A DNA stretch of 64,000 nucleotides from Amoebophrya sp. A120. Its lineage: Eukaryota > Sar > Dinophyceae > Syndiniales > Amoebophryaceae. The DNA lies in the NCBI GenBank assembly GCA_905178155.1, contig CAJINV010000004.1:4582518-4646517 (forward strand), given 5' to 3'. Of this stretch, positions 44,230 through 55,892 are shown in pieces. Positions within the stretch are counted from its first letter, which is position 1, and each line of letters opens with the position of its first letter. A program made the position numbers and the translations under genes. The notes beneath the pieces were generated by a model. That model ran no database searches. It worked only from the letters and a program-made list of their open reading frames with translations, and was not told the origin of the DNA.

Positions 44230-44811
44230 ATGATGGCTGCGTCGTTTGCACTGAGCACTCGGCGGTGTTCCGCTAGTCCTGCACCTGCTCTCGCGACGCT
44301 TTTGTTCGGCTCTAAGCGACGACTCGCCAGTCTTGTCGGGAACAATCGTGGTGTTGTTCCTCTCGCCGCAGCTGCAGCTTCTGGGGTTTTGCCAATGTTG
44401 CCGCTCATCAACAGAGCCGGAATGATGCCTGTGATGTTGAGATCGGAACAGCATCAGAAGTGGAGGGGAGATGCCCACATCGCGGAACTCTTTTCTTTTT
44501 TTCATCCAGGTGGAAGTACTACAACAGCACCTACAGCACAACTAGCAGGAGTACCTTCATCATCAACGCTGCAGCGTCAGCAGCTACGTGACGTCGACGA
44601 GATGGCTACGTCTAAGGTGGAGCCGGAACAAGGACCAGCAACCGAAAGTACGGTAGAAGATGATGTCGGCACTAGTACTTTGCATACGAACGAGGAAAAG
44701 CTGTGCTGGGGCCGGTGGCCGGCTCGACCGCCGAAAAAAATGAATCGCGGGGCGTTGCCCAAGTGCAACTACATGCGACGCATCAAAAAACGCATGAAGA
44801 CGGGGAAGTAA
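44230..44811 (+). CDS. Small basic protein, probably mitochondrial
   Basis: A 193-residue single-exon protein. The N-terminus is rich in Ala, Ser and Arg and poor in acidic residues (STRRCSASPAPALATLLFG), as expected of a mitochondrial targeting peptide. The middle is low complexity. The C-terminus is a compact basic block WPARPPKKMNRGALPKCNY then MRRIKKRMKTGK. Such short basic tails occur in small organellar ribosomal proteins, but I do not recognise the family, so role and location are inference. A second Met codon follows the first immediately, so the start could be 44233. Confidence 0.6.
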   Translation: MMAASFALSTRRCSASPAPALATLLFGSKRRLASLVGNNRGVVPLAAAAASGVLPMLPLINRAGMMPVMLRSEQHQKWRGDAHIAELFSFFHPGGSTTTAPTAQLAGVPSSSTLQRQQLRDVDEMATSKVEPEQGPATESTVEDDVGTSTLHTNEEKLCWGRWPARPPKKMNRGALPKCNYMRRIKKRMKTGK

Positions 44812-45595
44812 GGAAACCGCTGAGCAGTATTTGTATGCTGGACGAGGCGCATACGCATTCTCTTTGTAGCAGAGTGACCATGCTGACACAGCTGGCGACC
44901 TCAAAAACATGTTGAAATAAACAGCGGGAACGAGGGAAATTTGATTTCGGAAGCTTGCTCCAACTAGCAAAAGCAACAAGGTAAGATCGAGCGCTACCGC
45001 TTTTGCGAAGTGCGGTCCGGAACTGATGTGGTTCTGTTCTCCTAGCCACGAAGATTTTTTTTTTTGATTTCGCCGTGCATCGGCTGCACCAAACGTTGCT
45101 CGAAGTTGCAAATTGGCGTCGTTGTTGCTTCGTCTGGGGACCGACAGGAGAGCGCAAACAAGAATAAATGGATGCGAAGTAGAGACGAGGCACCTCCAGA
45201 GGCCACCAACAAATCATGCGAGGAAATAACTAAGAGTATTTCTGGGAAGAAGCTGGCTGCTTTCTGACACTAAAAAACAAAGAGCATAAGAAGTTTAAGT
45301 GGACATTGTTATTTGTTGTTAGACTGGTATCAGAAGTCAAGAAGTTGAGGGTCTATGATTTGCGCATACCTAGTTAAAAATCTGAGCGCCGTGCTGGACG
45401 ACTCGCGTGCTGCTTATTGTTCTTCTAGCTACCATGATGGAGATTTCTTGTGTCGACTTGAGGAAGGTCGCGTACTTTTCGCGGCAACCGTAGACATCTG
45501 CTGTCCAGGAACAATGTACCACGACCTCGTCACCCACAGCGCATGAGCAGAACAAAGTACGTATACTAAAATCACCAACATTTCGTTAAACTAGA
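44812..45595. other. Intergenic region
   Basis: 0.8 kb with short open frames only (up to about 67 codons). No TIR element, RNA gene or domain was seen. Confidence 0.5.
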
Positions 45596-48500
45596 ATGGC
45601 TCCTGCGTCGACGCTTTCGTCCGGGTCAGATAAACCACAGAAACTGGATTTGGCAGTGGAGGGTGTTGCCCTGACGGCGAGTCGCAAGTCCACGGAGAAC
45701 AACATTCCCGTCGATGACCGCCAGCAGAGCAACAGTCGGCTCGCACGGCTGCGGCGGCACCAAGCGAAAATTCGGCAATGCGCGGAGGAACTGGGAATCG
45801 AGCTTTCTTCCAGCCAGGTTGGCGGCTCGTCTTCGTCCGCATCCAGCTCACGAGCTGAAGCGGGGGGTGGCGCGTCGGCGTCAGTGTTAGCAGGTAGCGA
45901 AAAAAGCAGCCAGACCGAAGGTGGTGCTAAAGATGGTCGTGAAGACCAGCACGACAGGGGAGCAGCTGCGTCGGAAGGACAGCAGGAACAAGGCGTGATG
46001 AAAATAGCCGGTAGCTCCGCAAGTAGCTGCGCGGCCTCCTCCGCTTCCTCTAAAACTGAGGCAGACCACCACGCGAGCAAAGCCAAAGCTTCGCTCGATC
46101 TCACCGCCCTCTCAGACCACCTCGCGGACGTCATTGGGACGCTAAATGATCCTTCGAACAACAAGAAGGCATACACTGCAGAGGACCACAACAGAAACTC
46201 CCTCTCGTTGCTGTCGCCATCTGCGGATCATGATCTTTTTGGTTCGAAGAAGGACATCATCAAACACACCAAGCTACATGATGACCTTCAGCTGCAGAAG
46301 CAGCTCTCGAGTACCACCTCCTTGCTTTCCACTTCAACGCGCGATTTGGACAATGATGACGAGGTGCACGCGATCCTGGCGAGGTGGCGGAGCAGCAACA
46401 AACCATTGTTGATGGCGTCGCCAGACTCGGGCACTGTGAGCGGTTTTGGCTACAACCTTTCCCCGGATATGGTCGGGACTACTTCATCCGGAAGAGATCA
46501 TGCAGCGAAGAGAGTTCTTGGGCCTCTATATGCCACGTCCTCCTCCTCCTCAGCCGCAGCTTTGCAGAAAGATAAGCTCCAGGTTGACGCTATTCTTGCG
46601 GCGCACCGGTCGAGCACGGATATCTTGGACGAAGATCCGGATGTGGTATAGATGAAGACAGTTCATCGTCGTGCTGATGTGTTAGATCCGTAAACAACGT
46701 ACGACCATCGAAGATGATCATTCTGACAGCGAGGACGTCGCATGTTGTACATCTATACGCATGATGGGAGATAGTTTTTTTCTTTTTCACCGCAATCTAT
46801 CGAAAAGTATAGGATTTTACGGCGTAAAAACTTGTAAATACAGGTAATCGAGCGCATCAAAGCTCGCCTTGGAATTCGTGGGTCGCCTCGGAGCTCCTGC
46901 AAGGATTCTGTCTTGGTCCAACCTGGAACTCCCTCCTTTCGCCTTCCGTCGAATTTGCAGGCCGTGCTCGATCGCAGCGCGACACACAGTTTGTCGTCGG
47001 CAAGTCCATTTTCGGATTTGTTGAAAGCAGGCACGACTGGCGCCACGCCGACCGACACAAGTAGGATCCTCCCCGCCGGGCTTGTCGCAGTGCCGAAGGC
47101 GCAGCTGGAAGAGGTTCGGGCGTCCAGTGTCGGGCTAATTGGCGGGGATGCCACCACGGTTCTCCGGGCAGTAGCGCAGGAACTGCAAGGTGATACAACT
47201 ATCGACGCGCCTGGTCGTGCGCCGCACAGTGCAAACAACGAGACCACGCGGTCGCAGGAACAAAAACGCGATGATGCTGCACCAGAAGTTGACAACTACA
47301 ACAAAACAAGCAGCACTGAGATTGAGACTCAGAATTCTGCACTGCACGAAAAGTTGCTGTCCCTGGAGTTTGGTCATTCGGAAAAGCGTCTGGCCTTGGA
47401 CTCGATAGACCCGATTCGTTCTAGCTCCTCCACTATCAAATGCAAATATGTCTGGGTGTGGAAGTCGAGTGTAAAAAACTTGTCATGCAGGTTGTCCATG
47501 CTCCCTGAGGTCTGGGATGCGGGACGGACCTAGCATGGCAGAGTCTGTGAGGTCTCTGTCATGCCTGTCCTGCATAAGAAACTCCCTCCCAACTTGGTCG
47601 AAAGTGGACAGCTTTTGGTACTGATACAACACAGATTTTTGCATGAATCGGATTTAGCATGACAAGTTGCATCTTCAATCCTCCAGACCCAGACACTTTT
47701 GCAATCCATATCCACGCGAGCTGCCTCGAAGACCACCACCGTTGCAGGGGCGTCGGAGGCGGAGCTTCATCAGCAACCAGACATTGCGAACACCGAAGAT
47801 GCGTTGAGTTTCTCCGCATCGTCAGCCGCGTCCAGCTCGAGGTGTGCTGCAGCAGGTGGAGCAGGCGCCTTTTCCGAAATCGAAGATGGACGCACAAGAA
47901 GTAGCAAGGAGGTTGATGGGGCTGCTGGTGCAGACGACACTGCACTACCTGATGAAGGTCGTGAAGTACCAGCTGCAAATCGGGATGCGTTTCTCCACCT
48001 CGAAGGTGAGTTTTCTTCCAAAAACACAATCACAACAACCGAGGAAGCGCCGGACACGGGAGCAAGTCGGGATCATGTTGACTTCGCAACAGGAGCTGCA
48101 GTTGTACCAGAAGAGACCACCTCGGAAGGTGATGAAAAAGCGCTTGCTTTTCAAAATAACAAAGACCGAGAAGCTGCCGCTGCGGACGTAGCTGTACTAT
48201 TCTTGTACTGCTTGTTAAAGAAGTTCTTACACGCAGGGTTCTTCTTCTTACGTAATCTGCGGTTTGCTCGTTTTTTGTGGAAGAAATGTCGTAGTTGCCG
48301 GACACTGCTCTTGTAGTTGAGGATGTACTTCTTGTGAGTAAAGTCATATCGGATTCTTCAAAGATGAAAAGATACACTGGTCAACCAGGTTCCTACCGCA
48401 ACTACATCTGGCAGAACAACAGCACCAGTAGCTGACCCCATGATCGCCACCTCCGCGCAGTCTCCTTTCCACCGCAGGAGTATGAACCAGCTTTCGACAG

Positions 48501-51500
48501 GGTCGTCTCCCGGCGTCGAACGGATTTCCGCAGCGGACATTCAGGCATGCTTGCGAAGCTTTGACCTGGATCCTAACACCTCCAGCACCTCGCGAACGAA
48601 GAACACACGCTACAATAACGTGACCACGACCATATTATCCGGCGCAAAAGTATAGTCGTATTGTTGTGCTGCTCGACCACGTACTACTCACACTATATGC
48701 TGATGCATGACATCAAATCTCTCTTCTATAAGTAAATCAGCACTACAAGAACTTCTGCTTTTCCACCACTTGAAAACGTTTGTGATGCAATCTGCGCTAT
48801 TAAACTCCGATTATACAACTTTTGCAATGCATAGACCCACAACGACAGTGGTTTCACTTCCAATCCCGACGTCGACAGAAGTTCGATGCTGGACCACATC
48901 GACACCAGCACAGGAACAGCAAGTAGATGCAAAATTGATGAAGTCTTTTTCCCGGCTGGCGCGCAACATCTTCCAAAGACGCAGAGTGTCACGAGGACTA
49001 CAATTGGCGGAGATCATTCTGAAGATGCAGCTCCAGCGTGTAGTGGCTTTGGAAGTGGTCCTGCGGATGAGCCTTCACCTTGTTCAGGTCGCGCTGCTCC
49101 TGAAGATGGCGAGCCGGGTGCACTTTTCCCCGTGCTGCACCAGCTGCCGCAACATCAAGCCGAGGATTTTTACCTGCGGGACAGCGTGCTCGAGCTCAGT
49201 ATGGATTCCTGGATCGATGTCGGAGAGAAGGGCAGTGCGAAGTTGTCAGCCTCGCCACAGGATATTCTGGACGATTACCAGCAGCAGCAGCAGCAAGCTT
49301 GTTCGCCAGAGGACGTCAACATCCACAATGACGTTCCGCAGGTCGTGGTGGGTGGGGCGCTGGTGCCAAATGAGAAGCAACTCGCTCGAGAAGATGAACA
49401 GTGCGCGTTGGTTGAACAACAAGAACATCTTCCAGAGGCGGGGGAACGTGAAGAGCGCGGTGATGTTGACACCACACGGTCTCAGTCCGCTGCCTCAATT
49501 GCGAGGGAGATACTTCGGCCTGCAAATAAAGCTCCTGCAAATTATGCAAGAACATCGAAACCTCGTACAACCAGTTGTACCACCTCTTCCCATTTCACGA
49601 ACGACCAGGCGAACAACGGCCCGCCTCCCGGCGTAGATTTCTACGATGCCAAGTACCAAGAGTATCTGAAGCAGAACTTCAACCTTTCGCTTATGGGGTT
49701 CTCAAGCGTGGTTACGTTCTCAGCTGTGACATGAATTTGTCATGCAAATTTAATACCAGAAAGATCGCCACGATTAAGCTGCATCGCATGACAAATCTCC
49801 GAAGGGCTAAACAGCATCTAAATCTGCGCCAGAGCTGTAATGCAAAAGGCGCAATCTTCCCCCTTTCACTTTTGCCGTTCTTGCATTACAAATTGATGTA
49901 ACAGTTGAGAGCGTAACATTTGAGAACGCCATATCGCTGACCCCCTCGGACGAGTCCTCATCCAGTGAGCACGACCGGGTGCTGCTGTCGCGGAGCAACC
50001 AGGGTTGGCCCTGCATCCTATGCAATACAAATTTCCCGTACATGTACGAGATGCATCACAAATTTCGCCAATTTGGAGCTGCGTAAAACTTGTCATGATA
50101 AACTAGGATCGAAGCCAAGTTTTGTCATGCAGAGACCGCATTTGTACGTGTGCGGGGAATTTACTGTGGATACATCCCCTCTCCGGACGACGACGACAGT
50201 GTGCTGAATGGAACCAGTATGGAAGAAAAAAACTGTGTAAGTGTAATTCTGTGATGCAGAAAATGCAAAACAGTTACACTTGTCATGCTCGACATGCATG
50301 ATCGGCTCGTTTCCTATGTGTTTCCCCTTCCTATCTGCGCATGACAAGTTTTTCCTGTCATTGCAGACAAACTTGTGATGCTGTTTTCCCAAAATATTTA
50401 CACTAACACAGTTTTTTTCTTGGATAACCAGCGACATCACACTGGACCACAGCGGCCATCAAGGGATTTTGAGCAGTTGTAACAACAAGTCCAGGATGTT
50501 GGCCAGCCCCAGTGCGGACGGCGGGGGTCGTGTCGGAGGTGGTGGCGTTGCGGTCGTGGAGGATTTGGAGGGACAAGAGCAGGCAGCAGAGGGGGTTGTA
50601 GAAGATGTTCTTGCAGCTGCACACCAGAAAAACGATCAAGAAGGTGAAGGCTACGAGCGAGAACAACAAGCGCATTTTCGGGAACAAGTAGAAGCAGAAT
50701 TGGACGTAGCGATCGGGGGCAGTACCATCGCCGGTGTCGTGTCTACTGAGCAGCTGACAAACAAGCCTGGGCCAGCGGATCAGCTGCAGGGTAGTGGCAA
50801 GGAGCACGAGCAGAAACAGAATCTTCTTGGTCAACAAGAAGATACAGCTCTGGATTTTCGGATAGACGACGTGGACGAGCCCGCATTGGGACCAGAAGAA
50901 AGGGACGACGTCGAGGCAGGATGTCCTCTTTTTCGAGATGAAACCAATTCTGGAGTAAGCAAGAAGTATGAGGAGCTGCCGTCGCCCGTGCACGATGTCT
51001 TCGTGGAGCACGACGAGAGGCAAGTTCGACGAGGAGACACGGGAAAAATTGATGTTGACGCCGCAGGCACAACGTCTTCATCCTCTTCGTCCTCCTACAT
51101 GATCCGCAAGATCAGTGAGGATTTGCAGGACCAGAAGCACCGCCTGCTTTTCGAGGGCGTTAATAACGGCGACTCATATAGTAGAAAGACAAAGGGTTGT
51201 CCAACTACATCAAAGCTGGATGATTATCCTCCTTCTGGCCGCGGCGACATAATTCATCATCATCTCGAGGACCCGGACGACGCGGACATGATGCGCGTCG
51301 CGAATGCAATCGAGGGGGACCACCACGACCTCCACGATGAAAGTGTTAAACACACCGGTGCTGCGGGGAGAAAAACCTCCGACATGTTTGATGTTGTGTC
51401 TGCTTCCTCCAGTTGCACTTCCTCGATTTTGGGACAACAGGTGAATACCTTGCTTTTCAAAACAACGAAAGATAGCATTGATGGCGGGAACAAGAAGAGT

Positions 51501-54500
51501 AGTACCAGTACCAAAAACAATAGCAGAAGACAAGAACCGACGATCATCTCTAGTTCATCTTCAACATCAGAAGTCGTCGATTTGCGCAAAGTGCAGATTC
51601 AGCGACCCAGTACGACGCGCGTTATGAAAACGAAAAGCACAAGCAGGGACGCTGCTCGACGTCCAGAAACTGCAACTACACGCAGCAACAAGCGGCTTCT
51701 TTCCCGGTCCGAGCGAGTAGGGGCGCTGGATATAATCGGGTCGTTGCAACGAGGCGTTCTTTATTCCAGAGAAGTTGTAGCTCCTGTGGAACATCAAGTA
51801 GATGATGCAACGCCCTCAGCTTCCGTCGTGACGACTAAAGCTTGCTTCACTTCCTCTTGCCCGATCCGGTCGCTTCACGTGGAACATCAGCAGGAGCTGC
51901 TGCGTCACCAATTGTCGCTCGCGGTAGGGGCAGATCCTGTGTCCATTCCGCCAGCTGTTGTTGATCAACGACAGAACTACAGGGATCATGTAGTTACTAA
52001 GTGGAACTTTTTGGGAATGCGGAAAATTGAAAAAAAATCTGCCCTTTTGAAGACAGGGTGGCGAATACGACGGCACGAGTAGGCGGCTGCGCGGTGGGCA
52101 GCTGGGCGAATATTCCTCCTTCTGCTCAAACAAATTAGCGAACGCGGGGCCATTCCAAGATCCTCACTCACAGGCACGTAGATGCACTACACCAAAATAC
52201 AGAGGCAACCTACAGGGCTGAAGCCCCTAACACGTCACGCCGATCCGCTGCCAACCGGGGACGGCAACAAAAAGCGGGCGTCCCAATCACCTCTCCCGCC
52301 CGTGGTTCGGGCGATTCCGGGGCGCCCAGACGGCGCGGCCGGGGGGGGCGAAAATGAGGCAAAAAGCAAGTCCGTGCCGCCGCGGTTCAGATCATTTAAA
52401 GGCCCGGCATGGCAAAAAGCGCCAATTTTGAGCATCAAATTTCTGCGGAATGGCCGGAGCCCCCTCCCCCGGGGGAGGGGTTGGCCCCTTCCATTCCGCA
52501 GAAATCGAAATCCCCATGCTATGGCCATTCCGCAGAAATTTCCCCCGATCGGTATCCATTGGTTTTTAAGCTAAACACGGGCTAAACGCTAAAAATGGCG
52601 CCTGAGTTGAGTCCTCGGATTATGTCCTTGTCCCCACACCTCCAAGCGAATAGCTGGCCCAAGTATTTCCAGGGGTTGGGGCTGCTGCGGGCCTTATGCA
52701 AGAACCGCACGCGGGGAGCCTCGATGTGCGACAACCAGGGCGCGCGCACCTGGCAGGCTATTGATGTCTGTTGTTGATATTATGCCAAGCACGCGCCTTG
52801 AGCCCGGGCGCTGACCTTCCCAGACCGGATCGCGAGAGGTAGGCAGAGGACTTTCGGCTCGTTGAGAAGCAGCGGACTTCGAGGACGCCAACAGGACTGC
52901 TTCAACGGTGGGGGCACTGCGAAAGGGCAGAACTTTTTTCATTTTTCCGCATTCCCAAAAAGTTCCCCTTAGTATCCATTCCGCCAGCTGTTGTTGATCA
53001 ACGACAGAACTACACAGATCATGTAGTTGGACACGGCTATGTTCTTATCCAACAAAAAAGCATTAGCGTTAGCGTTTTGACATTTGCTGGCGAAAGCCAA
53101 ATGCTGCGTTCCGTTCAGACAGATTCGCGCTAGCTGGAAGCAGTGAAGGCAGTCTCTTCGGCCGCGGAGCGGATCGGAGATGATACCGCCAAAGATCTGG
53201 GCGACAGCTCGGCCGCGCGCATGTCTGGGGCTCCAGGGACTCCCGGCTACGCGACCTCCTGACCATGCGGCGGGCTGACAAGCCGTCGCTCCTGGAGTGC
53301 CTGAAGACCCGTTTTTGGCTCGCGGCTCTTGAGCCCGAGCAAGATGATCAAGCTTCCCAAAGTCTGGCATTAGCGTTTCTGTCCTCGGAGGTCATTTTGA
53401 CCCCCCGAGCACAGGCGAATTTGAATGGTCCACAAAAAAAACGCTAATACCAAACTTTTTTTTCCAGCTACAGGTCGTGCCAAAGTTTGGCATTAGCGTT
53501 TTTTCCTGGTACCCGAAAAAACGCTAATGCCAAATTTTTTTTTCCAGCATTAGCTCGCGCCAAAGTCTGGCATTAGCGTTTATTCCGGGCGCCCAAAAAA
53601 AGTGCGGCTTTTGTGCGGTTCGGAAAAAAACGCTAATGGCGGAGTTTGGCACGACCTAACGCTGAAAAAAAATTTTTGGCATTAGCGTTTTTTTGGGTGC
53701 CTGTAAAAAACGCTAATGACAGACTTTGACACGACCTATAGCTGGAAAAAAAAATTCACCATTAGCGTTTTTTCTGTTGACCACTCAAATTTGCATCAGC
53801 TGGCCATCAAATCTGTAGATTTTTGATGGCTCGGCCACCAAACGCCAGTAGACACCCAAAAGAAATGCAAACCCGCACTACAACCTGCCCCGAACCTGGT
53901 CAAATCAGGCAAAAGCCCGGCGACGATGGTGGCAGCCCGATGGCGGGTGGATTTCATCATCAACGCTTGGGCACTGAAGTACGGACCAACGGCGGAGAGG
54001 ATCTGCAACAAAATGCCGGAGAATACAAAGGGGCGCCGGTTTCCTGTTGCACCGGAGGAGAAGGATACACACTTAGCTGACGGATGTTCGTCTGGGCGTG
54101 AGCTTGCTAACTTAACATGCAAAATCAAAAAAAAACTCGCTTGTTTGAAAAAATTCGAAAACGCTAACGCTAATGCTTTTTTGTTCGATAGTTCTCACGG
54201 CTGTTGTTGATCAACGACAGAACTACACAGATCATGTAGTTGGACACGGCTATGTCCTATCCAGGAAAAAACACCCATCCCCATCCATTTTGCCTTATTT
54301 TTGATCAAGAAACGAGGTATAATTTTCAAAAAATTTTCAGGTCTGTTACGCATGCCTGCCGGCATATATCCGCGCTAAATTCACCTAGCTAAAGTGGCGT
54401 CCTAGATAAGTGCAGCTGATAAGAATTCAACTAGCTAGATCTATCGCAGGAGCCCGCACCGGCTGACGAGTCGGAGATCCTGCCCGCGCCGGCTGTCGTC

Positions 54501-55892
54501 GCGAGCACGTCGGGGATGGTGTCCTCGTAACGTGCGCCCGATTCCTTCAGCGCCAGGCAATCTGCTTCGCCCTCCGGAGCCTCATGCTGCGCGACCTTTA
54601 GCCGCTGCTCGTGCGGCTTATTGCGGATCCGCTTCAGAGCTCGGAGCGCTCTAGGCCTGTACTTCTTTGCCCAAAGTGCAGTCGCCATTTCGCCGTGCCA
54701 GCGCATCGCCACATGCGAATGTAGCGACGGGCCTGTGTGGATATGTTGGGGGAAGATGACCAAGGTGAATGAAGAATCAGGGAAAACAGCGGCATGGGGC
54801 CTCTGTCTTGCCTCTCTCGCGGCTCACGTGGCTCCGAGTCGGAGCCCTCCTGCCTGGCCAGATGTTGAGCCACCATTCTAAATGACAAAGCCTTGGACTT
54901 TTTTTGCCAGAAAAAAAATCCAAAAAAATATCCGTTTCGAAAGTCCAGTCCAGTCCAGTCCAGTCCAGTCCAGTATAATATCCGAGTCCAGTCCAGCTGC
55001 GCGCTTGGTTTCGTCTGATTCCCACTGCCCCGCAAAAACCTCTTCCCGCATCAGGTTCAACGCCTCCCCAAAAGCCCCGCGATAAGATTCGCGAGCCAAA
55101 TCGCCCCCGACGAAGGCCCGCAAGGCGGCTCGCAGCGAGTTGCCTTCTTTGGGATCTCGACTCCGACGTCGGCCGACCAATGCGATAGACCTAGCTAAGT
55201 CAAATTCCTCTAGTTGAGATGCTTCTCATGGGCGCCACTAGCTAGTGTTGTGAAGTAGGTGCACTCGAAACCATCATGCAAAAACGATTTCAGTTTTTTT
55301 CATTTTTTTGTTGTTTTTTTGTGATTTTTTTGCTATAAAAAAAAGGCAAGATGGATGGGGATGGGTGTTTTTTCCTGGATATGTTGATCAACGACAGAAC
55401 TACACAGATCATGTAGTTGGACACGGCTATGTTCTCACACCAGCTGACCCGACCCCCTCCTCCGGGAGCATCAATCAAAGTCCTCTTCACGGGGACGCTG
55501 AGAAGGTGATAGTTGCTGCCAGTAGCCGAAGTGCTGGTGGGGCAGTCGCAGTAGAGCTACAAGAACATGAACAAGGTGTGAAAACACTCACCACGAAGTT
55601 GTCTTCTATGCCCACAGAGCACGCGCACCAACTGAGCTCGAACTCCGTCTACAAAACGTACCTGATCTACAAGCGGCAGCTCGCCGACATTCGGGCGCGC
55701 GCCGCTGCGGCCGCTACGGAAGACCATCAACAGCAGGAGTTGTTCTTGCACGCAACGACAAGGAGCAGAAGCGGTGCAGGCGGGACCAGAAATTGGTCCA
55801 CAACTACTACCCGCGGAGCAGGTGCGAACAACATAACGACCCAACAGATCTCGCCGACATTGCAGCTCTATCGGCCACGGTATCGTTCGTGA
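45596..55892 (+). CDS. Large low-complexity protein of unknown function
   Basis: Not recognised. A highly polar protein of well over 1500 residues, rich in Ser, Ala, Glu and Asp, with short acidic and poly-Gln runs (YQQQQQQ near 49278) and no membrane span. Some segments look structured: SRLARLRRHQAKIRQCAEE (about 45737), DEVHAILARWRSSNKPLL (about 46360), DVVIERIKARLGIRG at the 46646-46843 GT-AG intron, FYDAKYQEYLKQNFNLSL (about 49640), and VYKTYLIYKRQLADIRARA near the C-terminus. A second GT-AG intron is 48188-48388. TIR introns lie at 47434, 48633, 49692, 50019 and 50218, followed by three large stacked elements from 51995 to 55381. In-frame continuity across each TIR intron is the main evidence for one gene. 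A scaffold or regulatory protein is possible, but this is a guess. Confidence 0.65.
47434..47710. mobile_element. Introner, family 5, 45.6-kb gene
   Basis: 277 bp. Left TATCAAATGCAAATATGTCT, right end CCAGACCCAGACACTTTTGC then AATCCATA. The TSD TCCAC is perfect at 47429-47433 and 47711-47715. Removal gives RSSSST-RAASKTTTV. Confidence 0.9.
48633..48833. mobile_element. Introner, family 1 (diverged), 45.6-kb gene
   Basis: 201 bp. Left TATTATCCGGCGCAAAAGTA, right end ACAACTTTTGCAATGCATA. TSD GACCA/GACCC (4 of 5). Removal gives NVTTT-HNDSGFTSN. Confidence 0.78.
49692..49933. mobile_element. Introner, family 8, 45.6-kb gene
   Basis: 242 bp. Left TATGGGGTTCTCAAGCGTGG, right end GAGCGTAACATTTGAGAACG then CCATA. 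The TSD TCGCT is perfect at 49687-49691 and 49934-49938. Removal gives QNFNLS-LTPSDESSS. Confidence 0.9.
50019..50172. mobile_element. Introner, family 3, 45.6-kb gene
   Basis: 154 bp. Left TATGCAATACAAATTTCCCG, right end GGGGAATTTACTGTGGATA. The TSD CATCC is perfect at 50014-50018 and 50173-50177. Removal gives GWPCI-PSPDDDDS. Only 45 bp separate it from the next introner. Confidence 0.92.
50218..50426. mobile_element. Introner, family 9, 45.6-kb gene
   Basis: 209 bp. Left TATGGAAGAAAAAAACTGTG, right end ACACAGTTTTTTTCTTGGATA. The TSD ACCAG is perfect at 50213-50217 and 50427-50431. Removal gives VLNGT-SDITLDHSG. Confidence 0.92.
51995..52974. mobile_element. Large TIR element A (980 bp), 45.6-kb gene
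   Basis: TIRs of about 50 bp: left TACTAAGTGGAACTTTTTGG then GAATGCGGAAAA; right end the complement (CCCAAAAAGTTCCCCTTAGT then A). The core is GC-rich with a palindrome around 52450-52506 (ATTTCTGCGGAATGGCC and its complement). Instead of a 5-bp TSD it is flanked by a 53-bp direct repeat of the exon (51942-51994, 52975-53027). Removing 51995-53027 restores the frame DHVV-GHGYVL. Confidence 0.82.
53046..54190. mobile_element. Large TIR element B (1145 bp) with palindrome array
   Basis: Left TATCCAACAAAAAAGCATTA then GCGTTAGCGTTTT; right end the near complement ending TTTTTTGTTCGATA. The TSD GTTCT is perfect at 53041-53045 and 54191-54195. The cargo contains the palindrome array at 53361-53775. 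Removing the element plus one TSD keeps the frame (GYVL-TAVVDQRQNY). Confidence 0.82.
53361..53775. repeat. Array of alternating GCATTAGCG / CGCTAATGC motifs
   Basis: GGCATTAGCGTTTTTT-like blocks at about 53366, 53489, 53569, 53678 and 53758 alternate with their complements at about 53438, 53516, 53624 and 53704. Each pair can form a hairpin. The blocks are linked by CCAGC..TCG.GCCAAAG-like spacers or their complement. The same motif forms the tips of element B. Confidence 0.85.
54258..55381. mobile_element. Large TIR element C (1124 bp) with family 4 introner tips
   Basis: Left TATCCAGGAAAAAACACCCA then TCCCCATCCATTTTGCC; right end the complement. These are the tips of the 109-bp family-4 introner at 61607, but here they enclose 1 kb of mixed sequence. 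The cargo includes a direct run of (GTCCA)n at about 54940-54973. It is flanked by a 51-bp direct repeat of the exon (54205-54255, 55382-55432). Confidence 0.85.

Larger units (their letters stand above)
51942..55445 (+). repeat. Four copies of one exon segment separated by elements A, B, C
   Basis: TGTTGATCAACGACAGAACT and the following roughly 30 bases occur at 51959, 52992, 54205 and 55382. All copies encode VDQRQNY.DHVV in the same frame, and copies 2-4 continue GHGYV. Copy 1 differs at two bases (GG for CA). With B and C each removed with 5 nt, copies 2-4 would form in-frame tandem peptide repeats of 21 and 16 codons. Confidence 0.9.

Noticed and set aside
53361-53775. Possible CRISPR array
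   Set aside because: Regularly spaced repeats, but they alternate in orientation, the spacers are related to one another, and the surrounding genome is eukaryotic with no cas genes.
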